A model generated the notes under the pieces. The model saw nothing but the letters and a program-made list of their open reading frames with translations. It made no database searches and was not told where the DNA came from. The translations under genes were made by a program, and so were the position numbers. Of a stretch of DNA of 64,000 nt, positions 7,742-17,154 are shown piece after piece. The stretch covers positions 496,001 to 560,000 of the forward strand of contig RAZH01000001.1 in NCBI GenBank assembly GCA_003612585.1, given 5' to 3'. The DNA is from a bacterium 1XD42-54. GTDB taxonomy: Bacteria; Bacillota; Clostridia; Lachnospirales; Lachnospiraceae. The number at the start of each line of letters is the position of its first letter. Positions within the stretch are counted from its first letter, which is position 1.

Positions 7742-8506
7742 ATGAAAGAAAAACTCTATACCATCCCCCTGAATGATGCTGTCGCAGAGCATGACGAATG
7801 TCCGCTCTGTTTCATTGAACGAAAGCTTGAGCGGGATATGCTTGATTTCGTCCTTGGCAGCAGTTCCTCCTATATGGAAAGCGAGATTCGCCAGCAGACG
7901 GACGAGGCCGGGTTCTGCCGGGAACACATGAAAAAAATGTTTGACTACGGCAATACGCTGGGTAACGCTCTTATTTTAAAAACACATTACAGGAAAATTC
8001 AAAAAGAAATGAAAGAAACCTTCCGGGATTTTACCCCTGGCAAGACTTCACTGCTTGGGCGGATTCGTCGTACGCAGGATACCCAGGAGCAGAACGCAGT
8101 CTCCAAATGGACCCGGAAACGCGACTGTTCCTGCTATATCTGTCAGGGCATCCAGGAAACGTTTGACCGCTATCTCGATACCTTTTTTTACCTCTACCGA
8201 AACGACGAAGAGTTTCGTACCAAGATCAAAAACGGCCAGGGCTTCTGCCTGCATCATTTCGGCATACTCTGTGACAGCGCCGACCGTTATTTAAAAGATA
8301 CAGAAAAAGCAGAATTTTATCCTGCCATGTTTGCACTGATGGAACAGAATTTTGCAAGAATTGAAGAAGAACTTACATGGCTGGCTGATAAATTCGATTA
8401 CCGCAACCGCGACGCGGACTGGAGAAACTCGAGGGACGCGCTGCAGCGCGGCATGCAGAAATTGCGCGGCGGATATCCGGCCGATCCGCCGCACAAGGCG
8501 AAATAA
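7742..8506 (+). CDS. DUF6062 family protein with two Cys/His clusters
   Basis: This 254-aa soluble protein is typical of Lachnospiraceae. It contains a duplicated pattern. The first half has CPLC (residues 20-23) followed by FCREH (C59, H62). The second half has CSCYICQ followed by FCLHHF. The repeated CxxC...CxxH spacing suggests two structural metal sites, probably zinc. Between them lie long helices. No enzyme motif is recognisable and function is unknown. It is a single plus-strand gene converging on the ABC ATPase gene; the start is preceded by an AATGGAGG ribosome site. Confidence 0.75.
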   Translation: MKEKLYTIPLNDAVAEHDECPLCFIERKLERDMLDFVLGSSSSYMESEIRQQTDEAGFCREHMKKMFDYGNTLGNALILKTHYRKIQKEMKETFRDFTPGKTSLLGRIRRTQDTQEQNAVSKWTRKRDCSCYICQGIQETFDRYLDTFFYLYRNDEEFRTKIKNGQGFCLHHFGILCDSADRYLKDTEKAEFYPAMFALMEQNFARIEEELTWLADKFDYRNRDADWRNSRDALQRGMQKLRGGYPADPPHKAK

Positions 8507-8561
8507 AATACCGGACCGCCTGTGCTTTGTCCAGCTCGTATCACGATCTGACTGTCCCTCA

Positions 8562-9308
8562 TTACCATCCCATCATTTCAAGCCACTGGTTCACAGTCTC
8601 CTCTCTGCGCTTCTGTGTTCCGGCTCCGGGCCTTTGCAGCAGCAGTTCCCCACAAATGCGACCATCCAGCAGATACAGGATACGGCCGCATCTGCCGGCA
8701 ACCTTACTGTCATGCGTAACCAGCAGAATCGTCGTTCCCTCCTGATTCAGCTTAACAAACGTGTCCATGACCTCTGCGGCAGCGCTTTTGTTCAGTGCTC
8801 CCGTCGGCTCATCTGCAAGCAAAATTTCCGGCCGGTTGATCATGCTTCTGCAAATACACGCCCGCTGTAGCTGCCCACCTGAAACCTCTGTAATACTGCG
8901 CTCCTTCAATTCTAAGACAGAAAGCTTCTGCATCAAGCTTTCCGCTTCTTTTCGCAGTTCCAATTTTGACCTGTTATGTAAAACGCGATTTGCCTCCGCA
9001 GCAGGCAACAAAATATTGTCCAGAATATTCAGCTTTCCCATCATATTCATCTGCTGGAATACAAATCCCATCCTGTGCAGCCTGATCTCTGCCCGCTTCT
9101 CCTCAGAAATCCCAGTAATCTCCTGTCCCGCCAGATACACCCTCCCACTCGTCGGCTGATCCATACCGGCCACCTGATATAAAAGTGTAGATTTCCCAGA
9201 GCCAGACGGTCCCATAATCGCTACCATTTCACCAGAGTTCATCGTAAAAGAAACACGATCCAAAATTGGCTCCCTGCACAATGCCTCTACACGCAACAAA
9301 TCTTCCAT
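8562..9308 (-). CDS. ABC transporter ATP-binding protein (MacB/LolD-like)
   Basis: This 248-aa ATPase has Walker A GPSGSGKST (about 34-42), signature VSGGQLQRA, Walker B ILLADEPTGAL and an H-loop THD. It belongs to the group that powers FtsX-type permeases in peptide or lipoprotein export and antimicrobial-peptide resistance. It lies 90 bases downstream of its permease partner on the minus strand. The block begins with tetR and an MFS gene, so all four probably share the TetR-controlled transcript. Confidence 0.9.
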   Translation of the reverse strand: MEDLLRVEALCREPILDRVSFTMNSGEMVAIMGPSGSGKSTLLYQVAGMDQPTSGRVYLAGQEITGISEEKRAEIRLHRMGFVFQQMNMMGKLNILDNILLPAAEANRVLHNRSKLELRKEAESLMQKLSVLELKERSITEVSGGQLQRACICRSMINRPEILLADEPTGALNKSAAAEVMDTFVKLNQEGTTILLVTHDSKVAGRCGRILYLLDGRICGELLLQRPGAGTQKRREETVNQWLEMMGW

Positions 9309-9400
9309 AATCCTGATTCCTTTCCCAATATAATATACGTATCTCCTGTATGATGCCGCTATTCTTTTCCCATACAGCGCCCCAAATCCCTATCAAGCCA

Positions 9401-11773
9401 CTATGTTTTCCCTATACAGCATTCGAATGCCCGAACTCTTTCAATTTCAGCGATCCCTATCCATACAGCAATACCTGCTGTCAGGAGAACTACGGACGGA
9501 TAAAACAGCAATGCCTGTTCCCACTGGACTACAAACCGAAAATTTCCTGCTCCAAACGACTGTAACACCCTCCCGCACAACTTCTCTCCCAGCAAATTTC
9601 CGGTTACAATACCTGCCGCTATTCCCATTGCAATAAACAAAATGCCTTTTTTCATATATACCCTGCGTATACTCCCTGTCGAAAAACCAAGTGCTTTCTG
9701 TAAAGAAATATCATAGCGGTTTTGTTCTACCAGCAGGCGCATAAAGAGCGCAGCAACCACAAAAATAATAAAGATTGCTGTACTGCCCGCAACATCTGCC
9801 GCCAGACGGATTTCTTTCAATGTCTGACCATACGTTTCCTGCACATAAGTTTCCACCTCTGTTACCTCTGCGCCAAGCCGCTGATAAGCCTGCATCCACT
9901 GCTTTCGTTCTGACGTGGCCGCTTTTCGCGTATTGCCTTCCAATGCTTCTGCTTTGTACACATTTTCTTTCTGTCCATCTTCTTTCAATGTAACATACAA
10001 AACGCTCCACGCCGCAGGCCTTTCCTCCCACAGGCCAAAGGCTCCCTTTGCTGTCTTTCCGCCATTTGTAATGTCCGAATAAATCCCGCACACTGTACAG
10101 GCAAACGCTCTGTCCTCGTTTTGCAGCGTAAGTGTATCTCCTATTGTTACGTCAAACTCTTCCGCACACAAAACAGATACCGCCAGCTCCGTTTCCAGTT
10201 CCGGCGGTCTGCCCGCCTGATAACTGACCGGAAATACCGTATGATCCCCTGTCTCAACCTTCAGGTCACAGAGAGTTCCATTAGGAAGCTCAACCCGACC
10301 TGTTTTTGTCTGAAGAACCACATAACGCTCCACTTTCGGATCAGCTGCAAGCGCCGCAGCAATCCGGGGAACCGTCGTCTCATCCAGCTCAGTCATTTCT
10401 CCATTTTGGTCGGCCTCGGTATCCCAATCTTGGTTTTCTCTGACATCCATGCGAATCTCCGCATTCCCGATTCCCATATGTGTCACAAATTCAGAGGAAG
10501 AAAGTGTACTGTGGAGGTTTTTCGGAACGAAGACCAAAAACATACACGCAGTTGTCACAAAACTAATCAGCAAATACTGCCTCCGGGTATCTCTTTTCTT
10601 CTGTACCTGTCCTGGAAACAGAGCTTCCAGTATCGTAAGTCCCTCTGACTTTTTCAGGGTATGTAAAACCGAAAGCAAAAGAATTGTCTCCACCGCAAAT
10701 GCTGCCAGAAATGAAAGGATACCCAACTTCCAGCTGAACCGCGGTGCGCCATACAACTCCTGCATCTGCCTTGTCAGTGGCCCGCAAAGCAGACAAGCCA
10801 GCAAAAAGCCCGTTGTTGCCCCGCACACAGACAACAGAATATATTTGGTAAAATACAGCTGTCTGATTCGTTTTTTCCTGAATCCAAGTGCTCTTAGCAT
10901 CCCTGTTTCCTGTCTTTCTTTTTCCAATTGTAATCTCAGAATAAACTGAATACACAGCAAAGAAATCAGCAATATTACCATGCTCACCAGAAAAATCACC
11001 GCAATCATCGTCCCGTCAGACAGTGCATTCATCATACGAATAAGCGGTTTTGTAATCATCGGACCGTTTGCCGGAAGCCCGCTCTCTGTATAGGCAGTAC
11101 CAAACTCGCTGCTTTTCGTTCCTTCTTCCAGCAGAAATTCAATCAAATATTCTTCTTGTCCCTGTTCCCGCACCGTTTCATAATCCTTAGGATGAATCAG
11201 AAAGCGTTTAGAAGACGCCATCATCGAATTCATCTGCGCATCCCGAATAAAACCGGCAATCATAAACTCCCGGCTTCCTGCCTGCATAAGATCTCCTTTT
11301 TTGAGCTGGTACATAGCACGGTAACAAACCGGCACATACACTTCCCCCGGCCGCACCTCCGGCATCATGCCTTCTAGATCCAGCAGATAATCAAAGTTCT
11401 GCCCCTGCACACACAATCCGTTGTCCTGCGTGTTGTCCGCAAGACTGTAGTTTCCCAGCATGATTGCTGCATTCTCCAAATTTAATAGCCTGCTCACCTG
11501 CCAGTTCCGGATCTGCGCATGGTCATCGGCAAATTCCTGAAGCGATTTTTCATCCAAGTCTCCCGTATGCATCTGCAAAAAATCGGGAGTACGAGCCTGT
11601 TCCATCAGCGTATTGATCGAATGCAGCAAACTAATCCCCAACAGTACTGTGAGCGCCATAAACATAGCCGATACAGCCATAAAAATCATTGTCGCAACAG
11701 CCAACATCCTGCTGCGTCTGATGTCATTCCATACCAGAGTCTTACGTACACCATATTTCAAAATTCCAGTCAC
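9401..11773 (-). CDS. FtsX/MacB-like ABC transporter permease
   Basis: This 790-aa permease has the duplicated FtsX layout. There is an N-terminal membrane helix, a large extracytoplasmic domain, three helices (about 260-380), a second extracytoplasmic domain (about 430-660) and three C-terminal helices. Such Firmicutes permeases work with the adjacent ATPase to export or sense peptides. The start is GTG at 11773 with GGAGG nine bases before it. It lies 110 bases after the MFS gene, in the same direction. Confidence 0.85.
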   Translation of the reverse strand: MTGILKYGVRKTLVWNDIRRSRMLAVATMIFMAVSAMFMALTVLLGISLLHSINTLMEQARTPDFLQMHTGDLDEKSLQEFADDHAQIRNWQVSRLLNLENAAIMLGNYSLADNTQDNGLCVQGQNFDYLLDLEGMMPEVRPGEVYVPVCYRAMYQLKKGDLMQAGSREFMIAGFIRDAQMNSMMASSKRFLIHPKDYETVREQGQEEYLIEFLLEEGTKSSEFGTAYTESGLPANGPMITKPLIRMMNALSDGTMIAVIFLVSMVILLISLLCIQFILRLQLEKERQETGMLRALGFRKKRIRQLYFTKYILLSVCGATTGFLLACLLCGPLTRQMQELYGAPRFSWKLGILSFLAAFAVETILLLSVLHTLKKSEGLTILEALFPGQVQKKRDTRRQYLLISFVTTACMFLVFVPKNLHSTLSSSEFVTHMGIGNAEIRMDVRENQDWDTEADQNGEMTELDETTVPRIAAALAADPKVERYVVLQTKTGRVELPNGTLCDLKVETGDHTVFPVSYQAGRPPELETELAVSVLCAEEFDVTIGDTLTLQNEDRAFACTVCGIYSDITNGGKTAKGAFGLWEERPAAWSVLYVTLKEDGQKENVYKAEALEGNTRKAATSERKQWMQAYQRLGAEVTEVETYVQETYGQTLKEIRLAADVAGSTAIFIIFVVAALFMRLLVEQNRYDISLQKALGFSTGSIRRVYMKKGILFIAMGIAAGIVTGNLLGEKLCGRVLQSFGAGNFRFVVQWEQALLFYPSVVLLTAGIAVWIGIAEIERVRAFECCIGKT

Positions 11774-11882
11774 AAGGCTTTCCTCCCAAATTTTATTCTC
11801 ACTACTTTCGTTCCGGCCTCAGCCCGTATTGTTTTCTTTCTGGGCTTTTCTTGCCGGGAGATCCGCATTCAGCCATATCTCC

Positions 11883-13133
11883 TCACCGTTTTTGCCGCTC
11901 CAGCGCCCGTACACTTCTGGCTGGATATAACAGCAACGCAGTCACACTCAGTAAAACCCCGGCTGCCATAATTACCCCGGCTGCACCTCTGCCGACTCCA
12001 ATCTGAAACCGTTCTGCCAGATAATCCGCAGTAATCCCAGCGGCCCCATAAGCTACCACGTATCCGATCTGTGACAAAAAACCAATCAGCCCCCAGGCCC
12101 TTCCCTGAAGTTCGTCCGGAATATTCGTCCGTACCAGATAATCGAGGCAGTTATTTGCAAACGGCAGCATTGCAAAAAATAGAAACCCAAACACACAGAT
12201 GATATATTTATTTTCCCTTATCCCAAAGCCAACCATCCCGATTCCTGCCACAAACAGCGAGCCGCACAACACTTTCACATAACTGCCTCTGATTCCCTTT
12301 GCACCCAGAAAAATACCGGAGGCCAGCATCCCGCTCGCACAGACTGTCTCACCGACTCCGAGCGTCACACTGTCCGCAAAATCCAGAATCAAAGGTTCTG
12401 CCAAAACCTGAAGCGTCCCCATAAAGCATGTGATTGCTGCGGAAACCGCAATCAGGAGCCGCACGCCCCTGTGTTCCGTCACTGCCTTCCAGCCCTGCCG
12501 CAAGCTCTCCCGAACCGTTTCTTCCTTCCGTGTCTTTTTCACCGCTATCCCTCGCTTTACAACCGCCGTAGAGACAACTGTGAGAAAAAAGGTACCGATA
12601 TCAATCACCAGCAAGAGCTTGATATCACTGACCGCAAGCAATACAGCCGCCAAAATCGGCGATACCAGATACCTTGCACTCCCTGCAATACTGACAAGGC
12701 CGCTTGCTCTCGAATACTCTTCCCTGGTCAGCAAATCCGTAATTGTTGCACGGTATGCCGGCTCAAGCAGTGCCGAAAATGCAGCGCTTATCAGTACACC
12801 GATGCAAATCTCATAAAATTCAGCCCCGCCGCGAAGCATACAGACCAGAATATAAATCAGCCCAAGCGCAGAAAATCCGTCTCCCACCATCATCAGCACT
12901 CTTCTGTCATATCGGTCCGCCAGCACCCCCGCCGGAACACTGAGCACCAGCGTGGGCAAAAATGCAAGCAGCGTTATCAGTGCCATACTGGCAGCGCTTC
13001 CCGTCTGTCGAAACACATACACCCCCAGTCCGAAGCTCGTCAAGCCGCCGCCAACTGACGAGACCAACTCTCCTGCCCAAAGAAGCATAAATTTTGAAAA
13101 ATTACTGTTTCTGTTTGCTTTTTTCTGTTCCAT
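11883..13133 (-). CDS. MFS exporter
   Basis: This 416-aa protein has 12 predicted helices, the loop motif GVLADRYDRRVLM after helix 2 and the IPDELQGRAWGLIGF stretch shared with MFS_3 exporters. It is related in type, but not closely, to the exporter at 5538-6842. It follows the TetR gene after 150 bases that contain a perfect 11-bp inverted repeat. It is probably an efflux pump under that regulator. Confidence 0.85.
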   Translation of the reverse strand: MEQKKANRNSNFSKFMLLWAGELVSSVGGGLTSFGLGVYVFRQTGSAASMALITLLAFLPTLVLSVPAGVLADRYDRRVLMMVGDGFSALGLIYILVCMLRGGAEFYEICIGVLISAAFSALLEPAYRATITDLLTREEYSRASGLVSIAGSARYLVSPILAAVLLAVSDIKLLLVIDIGTFFLTVVSTAVVKRGIAVKKTRKEETVRESLRQGWKAVTEHRGVRLLIAVSAAITCFMGTLQVLAEPLILDFADSVTLGVGETVCASGMLASGIFLGAKGIRGSYVKVLCGSLFVAGIGMVGFGIRENKYIICVFGFLFFAMLPFANNCLDYLVRTNIPDELQGRAWGLIGFLSQIGYVVAYGAAGITADYLAERFQIGVGRGAAGVIMAAGVLLSVTALLLYPARSVRALERQKR

Positions 13134-13208
13134 CTTTTATCTCCTTTTTACTGACCGTCTGACTGTCGATAATAAAATAAAAAAAAATATGCTTTACAGG
13201 CACCAGCA

Positions 13209-13239
13209 ATGGAACAAAACCTCCTGGCTTTTGTTCCAT
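13209..13239 (-). repeat. Perfect 11-bp inverted repeat between tetR and MFS genes
   Basis: ATGGAACAAAA and its exact complement TTTTGTTCCAT are separated by 9 bases. There is no T-run, so it may be an operator or an RNA processing/stability element inside the operon rather than a terminator. Confidence 0.5.
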
Positions 13240-13283
13240 CCGCAAGCAAAATGCAAAGCACTCCTTTCACTCTGCCTTCTGGC

Positions 13284-13925
13284 TCAGCGTGCAGCACCGG
13301 TATTTTGCAATGCCGGCAGGATAGCTTCCTGCAAACTTCCGCCTTCCATGCCCAACATCCGTTCCAGATTGTAGACAAACGCCATCGCCTTTTTCTGCCG
13401 CTCATCCTCCCCGTACCCGGACAGCTCATCAAACACGGTACATGAATATAGGAGCGTCATCTCTACCACCTCAGCCGGATAATCTGTCCGGCAAAGCCCC
13501 TGAGCGATACCCTCGTTTACCAGCTCCGTGATCACTGGATTCACCTCTCGCAGCAGCCGCTCCATCATTTTCTGATGCATCAGCGCGTTTTGCGGCTTAT
13601 GAACCTGCTCCATCACCTCGTGTCCGAGGTCATTATCCACATTCAAAGCCAGAAGAGTCATCGTCAGACGCTGCAGCACCGGTACTTCCTTTTGTCCGGC
13701 AATTGCCTTCGCTGCCGCAACAATCTGTCCTGTCATACGTCCGATCATAGCATCCAGAATATCCTCTTTTGACTTAAAATGATAGTACAAGGTACCCCTG
13801 GCAATCCCGACTTCATTTAAAATATCATTGGTACTGGTGTGGTCAAAGCCTTTCATCCCAAACAGGCGCTCCGCCACATCCAGTATCTCATTTCTGCGCT
13901 CCTCTGCCTCTTTTACAATTCTCAC
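13284..13925 (-). CDS. TetR/AcrR-family transcriptional regulator
   Basis: This 213-aa protein has the TetR N-terminal helix-turn-helix (residues 8-55: ILDVAERLFGMKGFDHTST, then the IARGTLYYHFKSKEDIL recognition region) and an all-helical ligand-binding C-terminus. The start is GTG at 13925. A strong sigma-A promoter and a CGACA-ATC-TGTCG dyad lie directly upstream, consistent with autorepression. It is the first gene of a minus-strand run with an MFS exporter and an ABC exporter, the usual arrangement for an inducible efflux operon. Confidence 0.9.
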   Translation of the reverse strand: MRIVKEAEERRNEILDVAERLFGMKGFDHTSTNDILNEVGIARGTLYYHFKSKEDILDAMIGRMTGQIVAAAKAIAGQKEVPVLQRLTMTLLALNVDNDLGHEVMEQVHKPQNALMHQKMMERLLREVNPVITELVNEGIAQGLCRTDYPAEVVEMTLLYSCTVFDELSGYGEDERQKKAMAFVYNLERMLGMEGGSLQEAILPALQNTGAAR

Positions 13926-13953
13926 TTATTTTCCCATCCTGCGTAATAGATAT

Positions 13954-14000
13954 CGACAATCTGTCGGTTTCATTGTACCGCCAGGGAACTCGCTTGTCAA
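13954..14000 (-). promoter_or_regulatory. Promoter and operator of the tetR efflux operon
   Basis: On the minus strand a consensus -35 (TTGACA, 13995-14000) and -10 (TACAAT, 13972-13977) are spaced by 17 bases. A perfect CGACA/TGTCG dyad (13954-13966) sits just downstream of the -10, a typical TetR-family operator position. Confidence 0.75.
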
Positions 14001-14026
14001 CTACTGCCTGAACCCTTTCCCAAAAA

Positions 14027-15529
14027 CTACTGTCTGTATGTTTCAAGGAAGTCTCTCAGTTGTATGGTAGCGTCTTTCAAAACCTCGATCCGCGGCAGAT
14101 AAACCACCCGGAAATGGTCCGGTTCTTTCCAGTTAAAACCACCGCCATGAACGATCAGAATCTTTTTCTCACGCAGCAGATCCAGTGCAAATTTTTCATC
14201 GTTCCAGATATTGAATTTCTTTACATCAAGTTTCGGGAAAATATAAAACGCAGCCTTTGGTTTTACGGCGCTCACACCCGGAATGTCATTCAGGGCTTTA
14301 TAAATGAATTCACGCTGCTCATAAATCCTCCCACCCGGCACAATATAATTATTTACGCTCTGATGCCCGCCAAGCGCTGTCTGTACGATGGACTGCGCCG
14401 GTACATTGGAACACAGACGCATGTTGGAAAGCATATTCAGGCCCTGAATATAATCCTTTGCCGCAGCTTTATTACCACTCAGCACCATCCAGCCAATCCG
14501 GAATCCTGCGATCATATGTGATTTTGACAGACCACTAAAAGTCACGCAAAACAGATCCGGAGCCAGCGAAGCAATTGAAACATGCTCCTCTCCGTCCATC
14601 ACCAGACGATCATATATTTCATCCGAAAAGATCATCAGCTGATGCTCTCTCGCTATGTTCACAATCTGCTGCAATACCTCGCGCGGATACAGAGCGCCTG
14701 TCGGGTTATTCGGATTGATCAGTACGATCGCTTTTGTCTTGTCTGTAATCTTTTTCCGGATATCATCCATATCAGGGTACCACTCTGCCTCCTCGTCACA
14801 AATATAATGAACGGCTGTACCGCCCGCAAGTGTGACACACGCCGTCCACAAAGGATAATCCGGCGACGGAACAAGCACCTCATCCCCATTGTCCAGAAGC
14901 GCTGACATACTCAGATTGATCAACTCACTGACACCATTTCCTGTATAGATGTCATCCACCGAAACGTTCGGGATCTTTTTCAGCTGCGCATACTGCATAA
15001 TCGCCTTTCTCGCGGAAAAAAGTCCTTTGGCTGCCGAATAGCCCTCACATTCCGTCAACTGCCTTTGCATATCATAGACCACTTCGTCCGGCGTCCGGAA
15101 TCCAAACGGCGCCGGGTTCCCGATGTTGAGCTTCAGGACACTCGTTCCGTTATCTTCCATCCTCGTCGCCTCTTCTACAACAGGTCCTCTGACGTCATAT
15201 AATACATTATCGAGCTTTGTTGATTTCTTAAATTCCCTCATTTTTGTTTCTCCTTTCGGCACTCCATATTCATTTTGTTCTGTCAAATTATTCTGTTTTG
15301 CCAAGACGTTTGACGCCCCATAGAGCCATTCCATCTTAACTCCCAGCGTTTCAGCCAGAAACGCCGCAATATTTTTTCTGGGAACCGCTTTTCCGCTGAC
15401 ATACTGGCTCACCTGACTTTTTCCAAGCTTTACCCCTGCCGCCTCCGCGGCCCGTATCAGATCTACCTGCTTCAGCCCACACTGCTCCATCGCTTCATTC
15501 AGCCTATTCGCAAAAGTAGTGTTTTCCAC
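14027..15529 (-). CDS. XRE-type HTH domain fused to an AlaA-like PLP aminotransferase
   Basis: This is a single 500-aa frame. Residues 1-70 form an XRE-like helix-turn-helix (FANRLNEAMEQCGLKQVDLI, then QVSQYVSGKAVP) and residues 97-500 a complete fold-type I aminotransferase of the AlaA group. The enzyme part has NPNNPTG, SDEIYD and the PLP lysine in FSGLSKSHM (residue 336 of the fusion, 240 of the enzyme part). The enzyme part also has its own start: ATG at 15241 preceded by AAAGGAG at good spacing. A stand-alone 404-aa enzyme may therefore be made as well. The likely reaction is pyruvate/glutamate-alanine transamination. The HTH part may link amino-acid status to control of this gene through the repeated boxes upstream. 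Confidence 0.85.
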   Translation of the reverse strand: MENTTFANRLNEAMEQCGLKQVDLIRAAEAAGVKLGKSQVSQYVSGKAVPRKNIAAFLAETLGVKMEWLYGASNVLAKQNNLTEQNEYGVPKGETKMREFKKSTKLDNVLYDVRGPVVEEATRMEDNGTSVLKLNIGNPAPFGFRTPDEVVYDMQRQLTECEGYSAAKGLFSARKAIMQYAQLKKIPNVSVDDIYTGNGVSELINLSMSALLDNGDEVLVPSPDYPLWTACVTLAGGTAVHYICDEEAEWYPDMDDIRKKITDKTKAIVLINPNNPTGALYPREVLQQIVNIAREHQLMIFSDEIYDRLVMDGEEHVSIASLAPDLFCVTFSGLSKSHMIAGFRIGWMVLSGNKAAAKDYIQGLNMLSNMRLCSNVPAQSIVQTALGGHQSVNNYIVPGGRIYEQREFIYKALNDIPGVSAVKPKAAFYIFPKLDVKKFNIWNDEKFALDLLREKKILIVHGGGFNWKEPDHFRVVYLPRIEVLKDATIQLRDFLETYRQ

Positions 15530-15555
15530 TGTAAAACCTCCTTAATTAAAACCAG

Positions 15556-15668
15556 AAGTTCATTTTCTTGGATATTCTACCATGTCACACGAAAAAGTTC
15601 AATGTTTTATTTAAAAAAGTTTATTTATAGTTCATTTCCCCACATATTGAAACCAAAAAGTTCATTTT
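15556..15668 (-). promoter_or_regulatory. Repeated AAGTTCATTTT boxes upstream of the HTH-aminotransferase
   Basis: Five copies, some imperfect, of the plus-strand word AAGTTCATTTT occur at 15556, 15595, 15617 (AAGTTTATTTA), 15628 (TAGTTCATTTC) and 15658. The steps are 39, 22, 11 and 30 bases, close to whole helical turns. They lie directly upstream of a gene with an N-terminal HTH domain and are probable operator sites for it. The region from 15530 to 15755 holds no other gene. Confidence 0.6.
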
Positions 15669-15754
15669 ATACAAGTTCCCAAAACAATATATTATTTCTT
15701 TAAAAACTACTTTGTTTTGTATCTGATACTTATCAAAACATTATGCAACAAACA

Positions 15755-15798
15755 AAAACACAGGCCTCTTTTTCAGATTCCTGTGTTTTATGTTTTTT
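15755..15798. terminator. Bidirectional-type terminator after the dlt operon
   Basis: A 10-bp perfect stem AAAACACAGG / CCTGTGTTTT (loop of 15) has T-rich tails on both sides. On the minus strand it lies about 65 bases past the dltX stop and fits the end of the dlt transcript. Confidence 0.65.
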
Positions 15799-15854
15799 AA
15801 TTCAATTCCTTTATATAGCTTGCATACCTGCTCACTTCTTACTCAATCCACAAA

Positions 15855-16016
15855 TCAAAACTGCGCGTACACAAACTTCGGCGCGCTGGACAGATTCGCC
15901 AGCATAAAATACAGATACAACGTCATCATCAACACATAGAAGCCGCACACGCTCCACAAAAACTGCAGCCGCGGACGTTCCTTAATCTTCTTGATAGAAT
16001 TGATAAAGGCTTTCAC
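15855..16016 (-). CDS. dltX: DltX-like D-alanylation accessory protein
   Basis: This 53-aa protein starts at a GTG that overlaps the end of dltD. It has a basic N-terminus (FINSIKKIKERPRLQ), one membrane helix (about 19-42) and the C-terminus SAPKFVYAQF. A short single-pass protein ending in (F)xYxxF is the hallmark of DltX, whose C-terminal motif takes part in D-alanine transfer with DltB and DltD. DltX is usually encoded upstream of dltA; here it is last in the operon. Its size makes it easy to miss. The assignment rests on motif and location. Confidence 0.75.
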   Translation of the reverse strand: MKAFINSIKKIKERPRLQFLWSVCGFYVLMMTLYLYFMLANLSSAPKFVYAQF

Positions 16017-17151
16017 AGACCATCACCCATCCTTTCTTTCCGATATGAACCCGGTCCTTGAAGAAATACTTTGTGTATTCCTCACCGGAAAAATCAGCAA
16101 CCTGCGCGCCGTATTCCGCAGCTACGCCGAGTACCTTTTTATAGTAGCCCTCCCGGGCCGTTTTCGGGAACCCGGTAAAATCATAGTAATAACCGTTCAC
16201 CGGAAGGATGACCAGCATAGGTGTGATATCAAGTTCCTGACACACCTGAAGGAAGCAGCGCAGATCATCGTATTCCGGAGAATTTTGATAACCGTTTACT
16301 GCGTCTTTGTCCTTGTCCTTTTTCTCGTCCAGATACGGCTGTATCAGTTTATAGCTGACAGCGTCCATAAAAAACTCATTCTGGTTCTCCTCCTCGCCAG
16401 CTGCTTCCGCCTGCTCGATCAGCGCTTCCCAGTCCGGAGCAATATCCTCTGACACCAGACCGTCGCCTTTTTCAATTCCTGCTGCCGTCACCTTTGTACT
16501 GATCGAAAAAAGCTCTTTTTCATACAGAAAATTCTCCCAGATCGTTTCCTGAAGATTTTCCAGAACATTGCCCTCTTTTTTCCACAATACTTTCTCATGC
16601 AGATCCACATGATCTAAGGTTTTCTGATCCACACTGCCAATCAGCTTGTGGGTTCGCTCAGAAATATAGGATCTCGTCTCCTCGCTCAGCTTCTCGTTTT
16701 CCAGCATTCCCGCATATAAGGTTTCTGAAAAACGGGATGTATACGCCTGATCGACCACGCCGGTCTTTCGGAACCACTGCGGAGAAACAATCAGAACCGC
16801 TTTTCTCATGGTCATGCTGTCTTCGATCGCTGCCAGAGTCACCGCATGGCTTAGACACTGATAATATCCTGCGCCAATCAGCATGGGATTGAAACGGTTC
16901 CCTGCAAATACCTGCGCCGGATGATACGCGGTATCTGCTCCGTGCTGAAATTCAGACGAACCGAATACCGGTATACACGCTTCGTTCATATTCTGCGTCA
17001 GCGCTGCGAGAGATTTTCCCTTCTCTTCTTCCGACCACATGGAAAACTGAGGGTTGTTTACCGCCACGCAGTTTCCAATATAAAAATGGCACCCGAGAAC
17101 TGTTCCTGCAAAAAGCAAAAGCGCCACCAGAAATGCTTTTACCCGCCGCAC
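15982..17151 (-). CDS. dltD: D-alanyl transfer protein DltD
   Basis: The 389-aa protein has one N-terminal membrane anchor (residues 5-24) and an extracytoplasmic SGNH-like domain. The putative nucleophile is in FGSSEFQH, with VSPQWF and a C-terminal DxxH (FKDRVHIGKKGW). DltD moves D-alanine from the DltB/DltC system to teichoic acids outside the cell. The start is GTG with GGAG upstream, 3 bases after dltC. It overlaps dltX. D-alanylation lowers the net negative charge of the wall and reduces sensitivity to cationic peptides. Confidence 0.9.
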   Translation of the reverse strand: MRRVKAFLVALLLFAGTVLGCHFYIGNCVAVNNPQFSMWSEEEKGKSLAALTQNMNEACIPVFGSSEFQHGADTAYHPAQVFAGNRFNPMLIGAGYYQCLSHAVTLAAIEDSMTMRKAVLIVSPQWFRKTGVVDQAYTSRFSETLYAGMLENEKLSEETRSYISERTHKLIGSVDQKTLDHVDLHEKVLWKKEGNVLENLQETIWENFLYEKELFSISTKVTAAGIEKGDGLVSEDIAPDWEALIEQAEAAGEEENQNEFFMDAVSYKLIQPYLDEKKDKDKDAVNGYQNSPEYDDLRCFLQVCQELDITPMLVILPVNGYYYDFTGFPKTAREGYYKKVLGVAAEYGAQVADFSGEEYTKYFFKDRVHIGKKGWVMVCESLYQFYQED

Positions 17152-17154
17152 CGT

